A DNA stretch of 64,000 bases, taken from NCBI RefSeq assembly GCF_902498065.1, contig NZ_CABVIR010000005.1, positions 366,518 to 430,517 of the forward strand, read 5' to 3'. The notes under the pieces were generated by a model. That model saw only the letters and a list, made by a program, of their open reading frames with translations. It had not been told where the DNA came from and made no database searches. This DNA is from Pseudomonas fluorescens. GTDB taxonomy: Bacteria > Pseudomonadota > Gammaproteobacteria > Pseudomonadales > Pseudomonadaceae. Below, piece after piece: positions 8,448 through 16,700 of the stretch (position 1 is the first letter of the stretch; each line of letters opens with the position of its first letter). A program made the translations under genes and the position numbers.

Positions 8448-10862
8448 ATGCAAAGCCCTACCCTGTCCCGCGCGCCGTTGGCACTGGCTATCGCGCCGCA
8501 AAAGAAATTCCGAACAGTCGTACCGGGTGCGTTGCTGACCCTGTTGCTGCTGGGCACGTCTGAAGTCCAGGCGGCCCCGGTGAACGTCAACGTTCCTGCG
8601 CAATCGCTGGCCAGCGCGCTACAGCAACTGGGTCAACAGACCGACCTGCAGATTCTGTATAGCCAAGACATGGTCAACGGCCTCAAATCGACGGCGGTTT
8701 CCGGCAATCTGGAGCCGGAACAGGCACTGAACACGTTGCTGCTGGGGAGCGGCATTACGTTTCAACTGACTGGCAACACCGTTTCGCTGATTCCGGTGGC
8801 GGGCAACTCCAGTGCGCTACAACTGGGCGCGACCGCGATCTCCGGCGTGGCACCGGGGCCGACTACCGAAGGCACGCATTCCTACACCTCCGATGAAGTC
8901 AGCATCGGCAAGGGCAACATCAAGCTCAAGGACATTCCGCAGTCAGTGTCCGTCGTCACGCGCCAGCGCATGGACGACCAGAACATGAACAGCCTGCAAG
9001 ACGCGATGCGTCAGGTCACCGGCGTCACCATCAAGACGTACAACTCCGGTTCCAGCCTGAACGACGTTTACATGCGCGGCTTCCTCGTCGACCAGGTACA
9101 GGTTGACGGCGTGTCGCAACCGACCGGCCAGGGCGATTTGGGCACCAGCTTCGACCTCGCGATGTACGACCGCGTCGAAGTGCTGCGCGGCCCGTCGGGC
9201 CTGTATCAAGGTGCTGGCGAACCCGGCGGCACCATCAACGTAGTGCGCAAGCGCGCCCTGAACAAATTCGCCCTCGGTGGCGAACTGGGCGCAGGGTCCT
9301 ATGACCACTACCGCTCGATGGTCGACGTCACCGGCCCGTTGAACGATCAGGGCACCGTACGCGGTCGCTTCATCACCGCTTACGAAAACAACAAATCCTT
9401 CGTCGACTCCGCCCAGAACGAACGCCCCATGGTGTACGGTCGCCTGGAATTCGACCTCGACCCATCCACCACCTTGTCGGTCGGCGGTGCCTACCAGCAA
9501 AACCACTCCACACCGGCGTTCGGTTTGCCGGCCTTTGCCGATGGCAAGTTGCTGGACGTGTCGCGCTCGACCTTCGTCGATGCCAAGTGGAACACCCTGA
9601 ACGAGAAAGTCTGGGAGTCCTTCGCCGAGGTCGATCACGCGCTGGATAACGGTGGTCAGTTCAAGACCACCCTGACTTACCGTGATGCGGAAACCCCGCA
9701 ACGTAACTTCACCTGGGCCGACGGTGCGGTCGAGCCCAATGGCGACAGCTGGGCTGTGGCGTACGACTACTACACCCATATCAAGACCATCGGCGTCGAC
9801 AGCTTCGTGACCACGCCGTTTGAATTCGCGGATCGCCAACACGAGTTCACCGTCGGGGCCGAGTACCAGCACCTGGACAAGGACTTCGAATACGGTGGCG
9901 GCGAATACTTCCCGATCAACGTCTACAACCCGGGCAGTATCGATATTCCCAAGAACGACTATGAGCGGGTCAACGGTAACTGGTCCAAGTCCGACCAGTA
10001 CGGCCTCTATACCCGCGCCAAGTTCAACGTCACCGACTGGCTCGACGTGATCGGCGGCAGCCGCGTGACCTGGTACGAAAGCGACGCGAAGAACGCCAAC
10101 GCCTTCTTCAACAATTTCGGCGAAGCCCACACCAGCATCAACCGCAAGGTCGTGCCCTACGGCGCTATCATCGCCAAGCTGACCCCGGAACTGTCGGCCT
10201 ACGCCAGCTACACCGGCGTATTCAAGCCACAAAGCGAGATCGGCAGTGACAACACGCCTATCGGGCCGCGCAAAGGCAAGCAATATGAAATCGGCCTCAA
10301 GCGCGAGTTCTACGACGGCCGTCTGAACGCCAGCGTTGCGGTCTTTCGCATCTACGATGAAAACCGTGCCGTATACGACAACGCTACCGCCGCCTACATG
10401 ACCGAAGGCAAGGCACGCAGTGAAGGCTGGGAAACCGAGTTGAGCGGCAACCTGACCGACAACTGGAGTGTCGTCACCGGCTACGCCTTCACCTCCACCA
10501 AGTTTCTGGAAGGTGATGAAGCCACAAAAGGTGCCACCTTCAGCACCATCACGCCCAAGCACAACTTCAACCTGTGGACCAAATACGACTTCACCGACGG
10601 CCCGCTCAAAGACTTCAGCGTCGGCGGCGGCGTGCGTGTTGTGAGCGATACCCACTACCAGCGCGATGTGAAATTCGAACAAGGCGGCTTCGCCGTCGCG
10701 ACGGCGCAGGTCGGATACAAGTTCAACGAAAACCTGTCGTCGACCCTGACCGCCAACAACCTGTTCGACCGCAAGTACTACGATCGCGTGGATGCTTCGT
10801 GGGGCACCAACTTCTATGGCGATCCGCGTAACTTGACCCTGACGTTGCGGGCTAACTATTGA
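8448..10862 (+). CDS. fpvA: FpvA, TonB-dependent ferripyoverdine receptor
   Basis: 804-residue outer-membrane transducer. A signal peptide ends near residue 42 (SEVQA). It is followed by an STN signalling domain (ALQQLGQQTDLQILYSQDM to about residue 120), the TonB box region, a plug (DIPQSVSVVTRQRMDDQNM, VEVLRGPSGLYQGAGEPGG) and a 22-strand barrel ending LTLTLRANY. The STN domain means it signals to an FpvR/FpvI/PvdS-type system as well as importing ferripyoverdine. It sits opposite the NRPS genes, as expected since receptor and peptide co-evolve, so its specificity should match the peptide predicted here. Strong ribosome site TAGGAG before ATG. Confidence 0.95.
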   Translation: MQSPTLSRAPLALAIAPQKKFRTVVPGALLTLLLLGTSEVQAAPVNVNVPAQSLASALQQLGQQTDLQILYSQDMVNGLKSTAVSGNLEPEQALNTLLLGSGITFQLTGNTVSLIPVAGNSSALQLGATAISGVAPGPTTEGTHSYTSDEVSIGKGNIKLKDIPQSVSVVTRQRMDDQNMNSLQDAMRQVTGVTIKTYNSGSSLNDVYMRGFLVDQVQVDGVSQPTGQGDLGTSFDLAMYDRVEVLRGPSGLYQGAGEPGGTINVVRKRALNKFALGGELGAGSYDHYRSMVDVTGPLNDQGTVRGRFITAYENNKSFVDSAQNERPMVYGRLEFDLDPSTTLSVGGAYQQNHSTPAFGLPAFADGKLLDVSRSTFVDAKWNTLNEKVWESFAEVDHALDNGGQFKTTLTYRDAETPQRNFTWADGAVEPNGDSWAVAYDYYTHIKTIGVDSFVTTPFEFADRQHEFTVGAEYQHLDKDFEYGGGEYFPINVYNPGSIDIPKNDYERVNGNWSKSDQYGLYTRAKFNVTDWLDVIGGSRVTWYESDAKNANAFFNNFGEAHTSINRKVVPYGAIIAKLTPELSAYASYTGVFKPQSEIGSDNTPIGPRKGKQYEIGLKREFYDGRLNASVAVFRIYDENRAVYDNATAAYMTEGKARSEGWETELSGNLTDNWSVVTGYAFTSTKFLEGDEATKGATFSTITPKHNFNLWTKYDFTDGPLKDFSVGGGVRVVSDTHYQRDVKFEQGGFAVATAQVGYKFNENLSSTLTANNLFDRKYYDRVDASWGTNFYGDPRNLTLTLRANY

Positions 10863-10891
10863 TCGCTGCGCAGGTTAATTGCTGAACACCA

Positions 10892-10921
10892 CCGGGCCGC
10901 TTGCGGCCCGGTTTTGTTTTT
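10892..10921 (+). terminator. Rho-independent terminator of fpvA
   Basis: 9-bp stem CCGGGCCGC / GCGGCCCGG with a two-base loop, followed by TTTTGTTTTT. Ends the rightward pyoverdine genes. Nothing recognisable lies from here to 11,027. Confidence 0.93.
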
Positions 10922-11027
10922 GGAGTGGATGGCATTCGGTGCGATGCGCGGTTGGGATTTGCTGCTCGACGGGCCGGAGGGTCCCTACTTTGAATGTTCG
11001 ATTGCCTTTTCGATTCCCGGAGACAAG

Positions 11028-11483
11028 TTAATACGCGAGCCATTGCTCCATGATGATCGTGCGCTCGGCACCGTGAAACTCGTCTCGAACTTTTTTGAAG
11101 CCAAGCGATGCGTAAAAGCCTTCTGCGGTGATTGAAGAAGGGACGCGCAATAATGTGACTCCCCTGCTGACGGCGGCCGACTGGATCATCGCCATCAACT
11201 GTTTGCCGATGCCCTGCCCTTGATGGAGTGGGTCGACGAATACGCTTCGAACAACGTCCTGGTCAAGGCTGGCGGTTGCAACGACGTGATCGTCGATTGT
11301 TGCCACGTAGACCAGACGCTGAGTCAGTAAGCAAAGGATGGCTTGAGGGGAGAAGCTTTGCTCCACCTGTTCGATGACTGCCAGCGTGTAGTCCCTGGCG
11401 TTGGTTTCGCGTAGTGCGCCAATGACGACTCGGCTGATGGCGGTTGCATCTTCGCTTGTGGCGATTCGAGTCAGGCAGTCCAT
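11028..11483 (-). CDS. GNAT-family N-acetyltransferase
   Basis: 151-residue single-domain acetyltransferase. The acetyl-CoA binding motif is visible as VDPLHQGQGIGKQLMAMI, followed by FYASLGFKKV, the usual C-terminal GNAT signature. The start at 11483 (MDCLTRIATSEDATAI) has GGAAAGAAG upstream; the longer open frame to 11603 only overlaps the next gene. Substrate unknown. It follows the DUF1963-like gene on the same strand with a 50-base gap. There is nothing iron-related in it, so it is probably a passenger between the two pyoverdine blocks. Confidence 0.85.
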   Translation of the reverse strand: MDCLTRIATSEDATAISRVVIGALRETNARDYTLAVIEQVEQSFSPQAILCLLTQRLVYVATIDDHVVATASLDQDVVRSVFVDPLHQGQGIGKQLMAMIQSAAVSRGVTLLRVPSSITAEGFYASLGFKKVRDEFHGAERTIIMEQWLAY

Positions 11484-11533
11484 TTGAGTGCTTCTTTCCG
11501 TGTGGTTGGCTGAGCGTGAGGGATGCCGCCTGC

Positions 11534-11953
11534 TTAGTAGAAGTCGTAGTACAGAGCCCACGTCCCCGTGCTTTTGCTCTTCCAGAACATCAGGCTTCCA
11601 CAATCCACCACGTTCAGATTGATTTTGGAGTCAGATGAAATCTGGAACACGAATTCGAAGTCATCACCGAGGTCGACGCCAGGTTGGCAGAATGAGGGGT
11701 ATCCGCCAATTTTGTGTGCGTACGTATGAGTGACAACATCGTAGTAGCTTTCTATCTCCCCCGCCTTCTCAAGCTTGCAAATTTCGCCCTCAAGATCCTC
11801 CGGTACGCCGCCTCCATCCCACAGCGGAAAGTCTTCAGCCACCGGTTCGGCCAGCAAGGGAAAGGGTTTGATGCATGAGCCTGCTACCGCCGGCTCTTTG
11901 CGGACGAGTACATCGTCGGGGCCGTACTCTCTGATCAGCCAGTTGTTTCCCAT
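11534..11953 (-). CDS. DUF1963/YwqG-like protein, short form
   Basis: 139 residues. The C-terminal part reads HKIGGYPSFCQPG, then FVFQISSDSKINLN, then CGSLMFWKSKSTGTWALYYD, which resembles the end of DUF1963 (YwqG-like) proteins, where a GG-P-x-x-Q loop and a final beta-strand pair are typical. Full-length members are usually near 250 residues, so this looks like a short or N-terminally trimmed version. The frame is open for 16 more codons upstream without an ATG. No good ribosome site precedes the ATG at 11953. Function unknown. Confidence 0.6.
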   Translation of the reverse strand: MGNNWLIREYGPDDVLVRKEPAVAGSCIKPFPLLAEPVAEDFPLWDGGGVPEDLEGEICKLEKAGEIESYYDVVTHTYAHKIGGYPSFCQPGVDLGDDFEFVFQISSDSKINLNVVDCGSLMFWKSKSTGTWALYYDFY

Positions 11954-12094
11954 CGGTTCGAGCGCTTGTTTAAGCGGCCTACAAGTTACTTCATGAAAGC
12001 TACATCACCTTGCGTCGTTGCCTACAGGTACGCCAGAATCCGCCGTCTTGTGCGTCTTGAGCACGGTCTCTATCGTTTCCCTGCCACTGCAAAT

Positions 12095-12310
12095 CAGTGG
12101 TCGGGTTTGGTAGCCCGCTTCGCTTAGGCGCATTGAGTCACCTATACGGCCGCTTTTTCAGGGCTCTGATTTATGGTGGTCATGCGCAGGGCTCCTTCGG
12201 GAGCGCCGGGGTCCTAATGCGACCGGTCTACCAACCCGCGTATGGCCGCCACCCTTCGTTTGGTAGCGAGGGTGATGGCTCCTTTACATTTCGCGTTAGG
12301 AGTTCCATCT
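12095..12310 (+). promoter_or_regulatory. Structured leader upstream of the DUF6124 gene
   Basis: About 200 bases rich in long-range complementarity. GTCGGGTTTGGTAG (12099-12112) pairs with CTACCAACCCG near 12229-12239 apart from one bulged base. ACGGCCGC near 12144 can pair with GTATGGCCGCC near 12240. GGGCTCCTTCGGGAGC forms an internal hairpin near 12189. The stretch ends in the ribosome site TAGGAG (12297-12302). From memory, genes of this family in Pseudomonas commonly carry a leader of this look. Cis-regulatory RNA is an inference. Confidence 0.5.
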
Positions 12311-12668
12311 ATGCCCAAGGTCACACCCAACCCGCCGGAAACCGAACCGGCATCCCCACAACGAAAATCTCGATTCCCCCACCGACCCCACCCCGGAATT
12401 CCAACCGCACTCAGCCGCCGACATCATGGCGACGCCTCGCACCTTGAGTACGATGTTCATCGTCAACCCGGACCTCGATATCGAAACCCTGCTCGGTTAT
12501 GCCTGTGAGTCGCTGGCCTCCGCCGATGTGATGACAAACGATCTGGCTGATCATATGACGGGATCGTCGCGCAATTCGCTGCTGGGTATTTCGCAGGTGA
12601 TCATGTTCGCGGAGTTGGCAGTGAATCGGGCGTTGGACCATCTGTATCCGATAGAGGGCGTGCATTAG
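12311..12668 (+). pseudogene. DUF6124-family protein gene with a +1 frameshift
   Basis: Reading from ATG 12311 (ribosome site AGGAG, 8 bases away) gives MPKVTPNPPETEPAS, the family's normal beginning. The frame is then lost at the CCCC run 12354-12357. Removing one C there joins it to NENLDSPTDPTPEF, which runs straight into IMATPRTLSTMFIVNPD and the family core ACESLASADVMTNDLADH ... FAELAVNRALDHLYP, about 119 residues in total. The same core could be translated alone from ATG 12426. The cause may be a real mutation, a sequencing error in the C-run, or slippage. These small Pseudomonas proteins have no established function. Confidence 0.75.
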
Positions 12669-12677
12669 TCCGGCAAT

Positions 12678-12707
12678 GTGATCGTTCCCATGCTTGGGAA
12701 CGATCAC
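12678..12707. repeat. Perfect 13-bp palindrome between convergent genes
   Basis: GTGATCGTTCCCA / TGGGAACGATCAC around loop TGCT. It is a frequent extragenic palindrome type in Pseudomonas and could serve as a shared 3' end for the DUF6124 gene and the esterase. Confidence 0.75.
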
Positions 12708-12717
12708 CACGAATGCA

Positions 12718-13683
12718 TCAACTCAGGCTTTCAGTGATCAGCCCTGCCAGTTGCTCCAGCATCCCCGGCACTTCCTGCACCATCTCCCCCATCCGCGCGA
12801 AGTCGTGGGTCATCCCCGCTTTAACGTCGAGCACCACAGGTTGCCCCGCCGCCCGCAATTTTTCGGCCCAGGCCAGGCCTTCGTCCAGCAGCGGGTCGTA
12901 CTCGGCCAACCACAACACGGTCGGCGTCAGACCTTGCACGGTCTCGGCAAACAACGGTGAAAAGCGCCAGTCGCGGCGATCATCCGCGCTACGTTGGTAC
13001 TGTTGGTAGAACCATTGCAGCGTGGTCGCTTCCAGCAGATAGCCTTCAGCGAAACGCGCAAGCGACGGGCGTTTTTCCACGGCGTCGATCACCGGGTATA
13101 ACAACACTTGCAGCCGTGGCGTCAGCGGCCAGGCTTGCGGATTCTGCGCGATCGCGATCGACAACGAGGCCACCAGGCTGCCGCCGACGCTGTCGCCGGC
13201 CAGTGCGATGCGCGTGGCGTCCAGGCCCAGAGCACCGGCGCCCGTGGTCGCGAGCCAGCGCGTCACATCCTCCGCATCCTCGTAGGCGGTAGGAAAACGG
13301 TGCTCCGGGGCCAGTCGATAATCCGCCGACAGCACCGCAAAACCACCTGCCAATGCCAGTCGCCGGCACAGGGTGTCATGGGAATCAAGGCTGCCGACCA
13401 CATAGCCGCCGCCATGAAAATACAGCAGCACCGCGCGCTCCTGCGTGCCCAGCGACGGGCGAGCGTAGAGGCGCGCGTTGAGCAGATGGCCGTCGCGGGC
13501 CGGAATGCTGACCGCGGTCACGGTCAGCGCGCCCATCGGTGCCGCATCGAGCAACTGCGAGGTTTGTTCGAATTGCTGGCGCGCTTCGGTCGGGCTCAGC
13601 TCGTGCATGGGCAGGCTTTTGCCGGTGAGGCGGCCGAACTCGGCCAGCTCTAGAAAACCTTCGATGTCCGGGTGCAGTGCCAT
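12718..13683 (-). CDS. HSL-type alpha/beta hydrolase (esterase)
   Basis: 321-residue esterase of the hormone-sensitive-lipase family. The oxyanion motif YFHGGGYVVG and the nucleophile elbow ALAGDSVGGSLV are clear; the acidic residue lies in AEYDPLLDEG and the histidine in GMTHDFARM. The start has GGAGACG upstream. No signal peptide, so it is cytoplasmic. It lies directly after the pvdD-like gene on the same strand, beyond a terminator that also contains a PvdS-like promoter. A link to pyoverdine (for example hydrolysis of an ester or acyl group) is possible but only inferred from position. Confidence 0.85.
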   Translation of the reverse strand: MALHPDIEGFLELAEFGRLTGKSLPMHELSPTEARQQFEQTSQLLDAAPMGALTVTAVSIPARDGHLLNARLYARPSLGTQERAVLLYFHGGGYVVGSLDSHDTLCRRLALAGGFAVLSADYRLAPEHRFPTAYEDAEDVTRWLATTGAGALGLDATRIALAGDSVGGSLVASLSIAIAQNPQAWPLTPRLQVLLYPVIDAVEKRPSLARFAEGYLLEATTLQWFYQQYQRSADDRRDWRFSPLFAETVQGLTPTVLWLAEYDPLLDEGLAWAEKLRAAGQPVVLDVKAGMTHDFARMGEMVQEVPGMLEQLAGLITESLS

Positions 13684-13698
13684 GGGCGGTCGTCTCCA

Positions 13699-13756
13699 AA
13701 AAAATAAAAGCTCGCCCTATAAACGAACCGTGAGGACCGTTCATTAGGGCGAGCTT
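13699..13756 (-). terminator. Terminator of the NRPS operon
   Basis: On the - strand a perfect 12-bp stem (arms 13745-13756 and 13708-13719, AAGCTCGCCCTA and its complement), followed by TTTATTTTTTT. The loop is 25 bases long and carries a nested GAAC/GTTC pair. Confidence 0.88.
13723..13747 (-). promoter_or_regulatory. Possible PvdS-type promoter of the esterase gene
   Basis: CTAAT (13743-13747), 17 bases, CGT (13723-13725) on the - strand, 40 bases before the esterase ATG and inside the loop and arm of the NRPS terminator. It has the same CTAAT variant as the pvdI and thioesterase promoters. The cores match, but the flanks (CTAATGAAC) diverge from CTAAATCCC. Confidence 0.5.
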
Positions 13757-13775
13757 GTTTTGACGCGGTAAACGC

Positions 13776-16700
13776 TTAGTCCTGCGCCACCACCTCCCGA
13801 CCGAGTGCCGTCACCACGGCGCTCAGGCATTCATCCCGTTGCAGGATATCGAAGTGGCTGGCGCTGACGGTCTGCACCTTGCGCAGTCGCGGTTGCTGAC
13901 GCTCCAGTGTCGCGCGTTCCGCCGTCGGGTTGCCATCGGCCCACCAACAGCACAGTTCGGCGTGCGGCAGCGGCAAGGTCTCCACCTGCCGCGACAACGC
14001 CTTCAAGCGTGTGCTGACCATGAACGTCTGCGCCAACTCATCGGCACCGAGCAGCGCGTAGCCGCTGGCCTGCTCGCCTTCGGTGTCGATCACCGTGCGA
14101 ATGATCCGCGCGATGGCGTCCTGATCACCCGAAGTCTCGACACTCAATGCCTGGGCAACGACATCGCTGTCCATGCTCAAGGTTGCGCCGAGGAACTCGC
14201 GCAGGTCCGCGCGCCACTCATCAACACTGGCGGCGGCATTGGCCTGGGTCGGCACAAAACTGTCCACCAGACCGACGAACGCCACACGCTGCCCCTGCTG
14301 TTCAAGCAGTTCGCCGACCATCAACGCCAGCGCTCCGCCCAACGACCAGCCCAGCAAGTGATACGGGCCTTGCGCTTGTTTGCGGCGGATCGCTTCGACG
14401 TAGTCGGCGGCCATTTGTTGCAGCGACGTGTCGTGCCACTGGCGGTCCAGCAGCATGCGGCATTGCACGCCATACACCGTGCGCAGACCTTCCAGTCGGC
14501 GGGCCAGCGGTTCGTAGTCGAACACCGTGCCGAACCCGGCGTGCAGGCAGAACAGTGCCGGTTGATCGTCCACGGGCTGGTTCAACAGCAACAGCGGTTC
14601 AGGGCTCTGTCTGGGCGGTTGCTCATCGACACCGGACAACCCGGCGATGGTCGGCTTGGCCATCATGTCGCGCAGTTTCAGTTGGAAGTCCGGCTGATTC
14701 AGCGCCCGCACCTTCGAGATCACCTTGAGGGTGCGCAGCGAGTCGCCGCCCAACTCGAAGAAATTGTCGGTGATGCCGACTTTGTCGACACCCAGTACTT
14801 GCTGCCAGATCTCGGCCAGTGCCCATTCCAGCGGTGTGCGCGGGGCCACGTAATCGCGGCCCTCGAAGGTCGGGTCGGGCAAGGCCTTGCGGTCGAGCTT
14901 GCCGTTGGGTGTCAGCGGGAAACGCGGCAGCACCACGATCTGCGTCGGCACCATGTAATCCGGCAAGCTTTCACGCAAGGCTGCCTGGCAATGCAGGCCC
15001 AGACCGTCGTCTTCGGCCGCAACCACATAACCCACCAGTTGCGGACCCTGGCCGCTGTCACGGACCACCACCAGCGCGTCATTGACCCCGACTTGCTCAC
15101 GCAGACGGGCTTCGATTTCACCCAGTTCGATGCGGAAGCCGCGCACTTTGACCTGATGGTCGATGCGCCCCACGTAATCGAACACGCCATCCTCGCGACG
15201 GCGCACCAGGTCACCGGTGCGGTATAGACGACCACCGTCGTTGCTGAACGGGTTGGCGACGAAACGCTCGGCGGTTTGCCACGGGTGACGGTGGTAACCA
15301 CGCGCCACGCCACGACCGCCGATGTACAACTCACCGACCATGCCCACCGGCAATGGATTGAGGTCCATGTCCAGCACATGCAGGCTGCGGGTGCCGACGC
15401 GGCGACCAATCGGCGCATACATCGCCTCGCAGTGTCCGTCGGCAGCAATCTTCCACAGCAGCGGCGTGACCACGGTTTCCGTCGGGCCGTAGCCGTTTAC
15501 CAGGAATTGCGGTTTGAGCGTGTGCTTGACCCGCTCGAACGTGGCGTCCGGCACCGCATCGCCACCGAAGCAGTAGATACGCACTGGCGGCGGATCACCG
15601 CCCTGCAACTCAGCGTGTTCGGCCAGTTGCAACAGGTACGCCGGCGGGAAGCAGGCGACGCTGATGCGCTGACGGTGCAACACCGCCAGGGTCTGCTCGG
15701 CAGTCCACAAGGTGTTGTCGCGCACCACCAGGGTCGAGCCGCTGATCAGCGCGGTGATCCAGCGTTCATGGGCGCCGTCGAAGGCGAACGACATGAAATG
15801 CAGTTCGCGATTGCCCGGGTCCATTTCGTACAGCTCGGCAATCGCCTGCACGTGCATGCTCAACGGCCCGTGAGCCACGGCGACGCTTTTCGGCTTGCCA
15901 GTCGAGCCCGAGGTGTAAATCAGGTAGGCCAGTTGCTCGGCGTGTACTGCGCGTTGCGGCGGCGCGACTTCAACGTCGAGGTTCAAGCGATCCACGGCGA
16001 CCATCGGCGTGCCCGGATTGAGTTGCGCGGTGTCGCGCAGACGCTCCTGGGTCAGCAGCAAACGCATGTCGCTGTCGGCCATCATGTAGCGCAAACGTTC
16101 CTGCGGGTATTGCGGGTCCAGCGGCACATAGGCGGCGCCGCACTTCATCACCGCCAGCAGCGACACCACCAGTTCCAGCGAGCGTTCCATGAACACACCG
16201 ATCACGTCTTCGGCCTGCACGCCCTGCTCCAGCAGGTGCACCGCGAGTGCGTCGGAACGCCGATTCAGTTCGGCATAGCTCAAGTGTTCGGCGTCGCGGT
16301 CGGCGTAACTGAGCACCAACGCGGTGTGCTCCGGTTGCAGGCGCGCCCGCTCGCGGATCAGCTCATGCACCGGCCGTTCATGGTCGTCGGCCAGCGTCGG
16401 CAACTCGCCGTCGAGGTGCCGGCCTTGGTCCAGGGTCAGCAAGCCCAACTCGCCCACCGCGCGCCCGGCGTTGTCGCACAGGCGCTGCATCAGGCTTTCC
16501 ATGTGGCTGCGCAGCACTTCGACGGTGGCCAGGTCGAACTGATCGCGCTGATGCATGTACTCGATGCGCAGCCCCTCATCGAGGCTGACCATCAAGTCCA
16601 TGGCGAAGCTGGTCAGGCCGAAGTCGGAGACGTCTTCGAAGCGCAGCGAATCGCCGTTCCACTCGCGCAACGTGCGGTCCACCGGCTGATTTTCGAAAAC

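Noticed and set aside
12426..12668. DUF6124 gene starting at the internal ATG as a complete 80-residue protein
   Set aside because: The true family N-terminus with its ribosome site is found upstream at 12311, one frame away. The internal ATG has no ribosome site.
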